This document shows positions 60,441 to 64,000 of a stretch of DNA of 64,000 bases, piece by piece. Within the stretch, counting starts at the first letter, position 1; each line of letters opens with the position of its first letter. Both the position numbers and the translations under genes were made by a program. The stretch spans positions 119,641 to 183,640 of the forward strand of contig JAVBNX010000013.1 in the NCBI GenBank assembly GCA_031551275.1, given 5' to 3'. The notes below the pieces were generated by a model. It searched no databases and had not been told where the DNA came from. It saw only the letters and a list, made by a program, of their open reading frames with translations. The DNA is from JAVBMJ01 sp031551275. Its GTDB lineage: Bacteria; Bacteroidota; Bacteroidia; Bacteroidales; Rikenellaceae.

Positions 60441-63400
60441 ATGAAGAAAATCTTACTCATGTTGTTAGCGGCCGCGGCGCTCTTCACAGCCAACGCGCAG
60501 GTAACGACGTCTTCGATCAGCGGCGCGGTAACCGACCAGGGAGGATCTCCCTCGGCCGGTGTCGCGGTAATTGCCATCCACGTTCCTTCGGGGACCGAGT
60601 ACGGTACGGCGACCGATTTGAAGGGTAACTTCCGCCTGCACAACCTGCGTCCCGGGGGCCCCTACGCCATTACCTTCCGTATGCTGGGTTACAAGACCTA
60701 TGTGATGTCCGACGTGCAGTTGGTTTTGGGCGACAACTTCGTGATCAACCCGGCTTTGACAGAGGAGTCGACCAGCATCAGCACAGTAACCGTCACGGCA
60801 GGCCGCAACCCGATCATGAACTCCGACCGCACGGGCTCATTGACCAACATCAACAGCCGCGAGCTGACCACCTTGCCGAGCGTGAACCGCAGCGTGAGCG
60901 ATTTTATCCGACTGACCCCCCAGGCAGGCAACGACATGTCCTTCGCAGGCCGCGACGGGCGCTACAATAACCTGACCGTGGATGGGGCTTCGTTCAACAA
61001 CCGTTTCGGCCTGGACGCCAAACTCCCCGGTGGCGCCGCCCAGCCCATCTCGCTGGACGCCATCCAGGAGATTACCGTCAACCTCTCGCCCTACGATATC
61101 CGCGAGTCGAACTTCACGGGCGCGAGCATCAACGCCATTACCCGCAGCGGGGACAATGAACTCCACTCGTCGGTCTACGCCTACATCCGCCCCAAGAGTT
61201 TCTACGGCGAGAAGGTGGAGGGCAAAACGCTCTCGAGCAAGAACGACATGCAGTCGCAGAACTACGGCCTGACCCTTTCGGGCCCGATCGTTAAGAACAA
61301 GCTGTTCTTCTTTATCAACGGCGAGTGGGAGCGCAGCGAAAAGCCGTTGACCTACTTCACACCCTCCGACTCCTCGGTCTCTGGCCCCGTTACCCTGGAA
61401 ACGAACTCGGTAAACAAATCCAGGGTCTCCACCAAGGACCTGGACGATGTGAGCAAACGCCTGAGGGACGTTTACAAATACGATACCGGCGGTTACGACC
61501 AGCCGCAAAATACGCCGGAGAACTACAAGATCCTGGCCCGCATCGACTGGAATATCAACTCGACCAACAAACTGATGGTCCGCTACAACGAGATCAAGTC
61601 GACCAACTCTGTGATCGTCAACGCATCGAGCGGACCGAGCAGTCAACTGGGCGATATCAGCGCCGGCCGTGTGGGCACCAAGGCCTTCTCCTTCGCCAAC
61701 TCGAACTACGACTTCCTGGACAGGGTGCGTTCGATTACCGCCGAGTTGAACTCTTCGTTCTCCAACACGGTATCCAACAAGCTGCTGGCCACCTATACCT
61801 ACCTGGAAAGCTCCCGCACCACGCCGAGCACCGATTTCCCCTTCATCGACATCATGTACGATGAGAATACCGATCCGGCCAAGGACCCGAACTACACGAT
61901 CTATATGTCGGCAGGCCAGGAGCTCTACTCGGCCAACAACCACATCTACAACCACTCGTTTACCATCTCCGACAACCTGAGCATCTCTTTGGAGAACCAC
62001 TCGCTGACCATCGGGGCCGCTTTCGAGTACCAGAAGCTCCAGAACTTCTTCTACCAGTTCGGCAGCAGCTACTACCGCTACGCCAGCGTGGATGACTTTT
62101 TGCAGGACAAAGCCCCCATCGGCTTTGCGATTACCTATCCCTACGACGCGATCGGCAACGCGGCCGACGAGATCAGTTTCGGTATGCCCAGCATCTACAT
62201 CCAGGACGAATGGAAGGTCAGCCGCAAATTCAAACTCACGATGGGTTTGCGTTACGAAACGCCTATCTTCCTGTCGAGTTTGAGCACCCCGACCCATCTC
62301 AAGAAGGGTTCCAACCCGGACAGCTACCCGTTGGTAAGCGATTTGGAATTCTATAAGGGCCAGACCTACGACATCGGCAAGTGGCCCCGCCAGTCGATCT
62401 ACGTCTCGCCCCGTTTGGGCTTCAACTGGGACGTTGCGGGCGACCGCAGCATCCAGCTCCGCGGAGGTACGGGTATCTTTTTGGGATACAACCCGTTTGT
62501 TTGGTTTACCAACCAGCCGGGCAGCTCGGGTTACGTCCACTCGGCCACCATGGCTTACAGCGGGAGCAACGTGCCGGCCAACATCCGGTCCGGCGGGTTC
62601 AATCCCGATTGGCGCAGCGTGGTAAAGAACAACTCCGACGTCTTCCCGCAAACCCCCGGCCTGATCGGGACCGGCTCGGACGTCTGCAAGATCGACGACG
62701 ACTTCAAGTTGCCCCAGATCTGGCGTTCGTCGCTGGCTACCGACATCAAGTTGCCCTGGAACACGATCCTGACCCTGGAGGCGATTTACAGCAAGGACAT
62801 CAACGCCATCAGGCAGTACAATGCCAACCTGGCCGAACCTTCGGGTTACTTCTCCGGATCGGACAACCGTCCCTACTGGTGGGGCTCCTCGGATGCGAGC
62901 AAGAGCAACGGCAAGACCCTGGACAACAAGGTGCTGAGCGATATCGGCGGGATGATGGTGCTGACCAACACCCACAAAGGCCACCAGATGACCCTGACCG
63001 CCCAATTGACCAAGCGCTTTACCAACGGCTGGTCGGGTATGATCGCCTACACCTACAACCGCTCGAAAGACGTTACCTCCAACCCCGGATCGAGGGCTTA
63101 TTCGGCCTGGTCCTCGAACGTGGCCGTCAACAGCCTCAACGACGAAGAGATGGGCTGGTCGCTCTTCTCCGCTCCCCACAGGGTAAACGGCTACGTGAGC
63201 TACTCGGTCGATTGGCTCAGGCACCTGACCTCGACCTTCTCGCTCTACTACAACGGGACCAACATGATGTACAACAGGACGGCCACCCCGGTCTCCCGCA
63301 TCAACTACACCTACAGCAACAGCCTGAACGGTTCGGGTACCACCTCGTCGCTGATCTACGTCCCCAAAGACGTGAACGATATCGTGATGGTGGAGCAGCG

Positions 63401-63860
63401 TGATGCCAAAACGAATCAGGTTACCTATACCCCCGGCGACCAGGCAGCCGACCTGATGGCTTACATCGACGGCAACAAGTACCTCAAGAGCCGCAAAGGC
63501 AAGTACGCCGAGCGCGGCGGCCGGGTAGCTCCCTGGAACAACCGCTTCGACTTTAAATTCGTGCAGGATATCTACTCGAACTTCGGTACCAACAAGAAGT
63601 ACACCGTCCAGATCACGGCAGACATCCTCAACGTGGGCAACCTGTTGAACTCGGACTGGGGCCTGATGAAAGGCAATAATAATTTGAACTACAATAATTT
63701 AGCATTGCTTACCTACAAGGGAGTGGATTCCCAGAACAGGCCGACCTATACCCTTGCGGCCACCACCCACGACAACTTTGTGGCCTACACGGATGAACCG
63801 GCCGCCCAGCGCCTCGAGAACGTATGGTGCGCCATGCTGGGGATACGCTTCAAGTTCTAA
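60441..63860 (+). CDS. Oar-like TonB-dependent outer-membrane receptor
   Basis: The 1139-residue protein has a signal peptide (about 1-19, ending ANAQ) and a carboxypeptidase-regulatory-like beta domain (about 25-105, SGAVTDQGGSPSAGV). A TonB plug follows (NLTVDGASFNNRFG, QEITVNLSPYDIRESNFTGA), then a 22-strand barrel ending in aromatic LGIRFKF. This is the Oar/TonB-dependent type without a SusD partner; no SusD gene follows. It may import peptides or serve adhesion or export-linked roles, as Oar does in myxobacteria, but the ligand is unknown. The barrel is Tyr/Asn/Ser-rich as usual. Confidence 0.95.
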   Translation: MKKILLMLLAAAALFTANAQVTTSSISGAVTDQGGSPSAGVAVIAIHVPSGTEYGTATDLKGNFRLHNLRPGGPYAITFRMLGYKTYVMSDVQLVLGDNFVINPALTEESTSISTVTVTAGRNPIMNSDRTGSLTNINSRELTTLPSVNRSVSDFIRLTPQAGNDMSFAGRDGRYNNLTVDGASFNNRFGLDAKLPGGAAQPISLDAIQEITVNLSPYDIRESNFTGASINAITRSGDNELHSSVYAYIRPKSFYGEKVEGKTLSSKNDMQSQNYGLTLSGPIVKNKLFFFINGEWERSEKPLTYFTPSDSSVSGPVTLETNSVNKSRVSTKDLDDVSKRLRDVYKYDTGGYDQPQNTPENYKILARIDWNINSTNKLMVRYNEIKSTNSVIVNASSGPSSQLGDISAGRVGTKAFSFANSNYDFLDRVRSITAELNSSFSNTVSNKLLATYTYLESSRTTPSTDFPFIDIMYDENTDPAKDPNYTIYMSAGQELYSANNHIYNHSFTISDNLSISLENHSLTIGAAFEYQKLQNFFYQFGSSYYRYASVDDFLQDKAPIGFAITYPYDAIGNAADEISFGMPSIYIQDEWKVSRKFKLTMGLRYETPIFLSSLSTPTHLKKGSNPDSYPLVSDLEFYKGQTYDIGKWPRQSIYVSPRLGFNWDVAGDRSIQLRGGTGIFLGYNPFVWFTNQPGSSGYVHSATMAYSGSNVPANIRSGGFNPDWRSVVKNNSDVFPQTPGLIGTGSDVCKIDDDFKLPQIWRSSLATDIKLPWNTILTLEAIYSKDINAIRQYNANLAEPSGYFSGSDNRPYWWGSSDASKSNGKTLDNKVLSDIGGMMVLTNTHKGHQMTLTAQLTKRFTNGWSGMIAYTYNRSKDVTSNPGSRAYSAWSSNVAVNSLNDEEMGWSLFSAPHRVNGYVSYSVDWLRHLTSTFSLYYNGTNMMYNRTATPVSRINYTYSNSLNGSGTTSSLIYVPKDVNDIVMVEQRDAKTNQVTYTPGDQAADLMAYIDGNKYLKSRKGKYAERGGRVAPWNNRFDFKFVQDIYSNFGTNKKYTVQITADILNVGNLLNSDWGLMKGNNNLNYNNLALLTYKGVDSQNRPTYTLAATTHDNFVAYTDEPAAQRLENVWCAMLGIRFKF

Positions 63861-63907
63861 GGTATAATGGTCAAAAACAGTTGGTAAAGCGGCTGTAATT
63901 ATGTGAA

Positions 63908-63915
63908 TATATTTG
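63908..63915 (+). promoter_or_regulatory. -7 promoter element near the right window edge
   Basis: TATATTTG fits TAnnTTTG and precedes a strong hairpin and a short ORF that leaves the window. Nothing else was recognised between the receptor stop and this site. Confidence 0.55.
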
Positions 63916-63922
63916 CATTATG

Positions 63923-63961
63923 AGTAGTTTGATGAAACGTGTTTCATCAAACTACTTTTTT
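63923..63961 (+). terminator. Perfect 16-bp hairpin with T run after the TonB receptor
   Basis: AGTAGTTTGATGAAAC and its exact complement are separated by two bases and followed by six T residues. It could terminate the receptor transcript or, since a -7 box lies just before it, attenuate the following ORF. It could also be one end of a mobile element. Confidence 0.7.
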
Positions 63962-64000
63962 ATGTCAAAATCGAAGCGAAAGCGCTGCCCTGAGTGTGGG
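63962..64000 (+). CDS. Start of a zinc-ribbon protein, cut by the window edge
   Basis: Only 13 codons are visible: MSKSKRKRCPECG. The basic leader and CPxCG suggest a zinc ribbon of the kind found at the N terminus of some transposases and nucleic-acid-binding proteins. The same frame is open back to an ATG at 63920, through the hairpin. No function can be assigned. Confidence 0.4.
   Translation, partial: MSKSKRKRCPECG

Noticed and set aside
60837..63224. 795-codon minus-strand ORF opposite the TonB-dependent receptor
   Set aside because: It is a shadow of the receptor coding frame, with no recognisable domain.

Overview
The window looks like part of a G+C-rich Bacteroidota chromosome, most like the Bacteroidales and plausibly Alistipes/Rikenellaceae. 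The supporting signs are: many genes preceded by the Bacteroidota -7 promoter element TAnnTTTG and few Shine-Dalgarno sequences; a Bat (MoxR/DUF58/VWA) operon; Kdo transferase; a carboxypeptidase-regulatory-domain TonB-dependent receptor; several signal-peptidase-II lipoproteins; an alpha-oxoamine synthase of the kind linked to sphingolipid or sulfonolipid synthesis; and indolepyruvate oxidoreductase with phenylacetate-CoA ligase. The genus is inferred. No rRNA, tRNA, CRISPR array, complete insertion sequence or prophage was recognised.

Layout. 1-11.4 kb: the tail of a ModF-like double ATPase, then leftward genes for sigma-54 (rpoN), asnS, an orphan lipoprotein, the PLP alpha-oxoamine synthase, a secreted pectate lyase, nth and uvrD/pcrA. 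11.5-19.3 kb: a rightward Bat operon (moxR, DUF58, a membrane protein, batC, batA, batB), an MNT-HEPN fusion protein and an EnvC-like amidase activator. 19.4-22.3 kb: ybeY and mnmG, carrying two parS-like palindromes. 22.3-34.7 kb: mostly leftward housekeeping genes (yhcC-like radical SAM, a TPR protein, cstA, dnaG, gtrA-like, uvrB, nadA, mrp), with a rightward sensor kinase inserted and a very A+T-rich gap between nadA and mrp that resembles a replication origin. 34.8-46.2 kb: sppA, a lipoprotein, rnhB, a giant DUF2723 membrane protein, cysS, waaA, a Crp-like regulator and another lipoprotein. 46.2-55.9 kb: an ACT protein, paaK and metY; a nitroreductase, acyltransferase and HAD cluster; an aminotransferase-iorB-iorA operon; and an omega-amidase. 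56-64 kb: comF, a Ser-type sulfatase, an M28 peptidase, a DMT permease, a large TonB-dependent receptor and the first codons of a zinc-ribbon ORF.

How parts fit together. The aminotransferase, IorAB and PaaK form a plausible route from aromatic amino acids to aryl-acetyl-CoA and arylacetate. The Bat genes form a membrane MoxR-VWA system with an unusual order and no batD or batE. Two parS-like sites beside mnmG, a DnaA-box pair at 3.98 kb and the A+T-rich gap at 33.5 kb together suggest an origin-proximal region, though no single oriC can be proven by eye.

The most unusual non-coding signals are two 131-bp dispersed long palindromes with a compensatory change in the stem, and a three-copy intergenic cassette that ends in a promoter -7 box just upstream of three unrelated genes.
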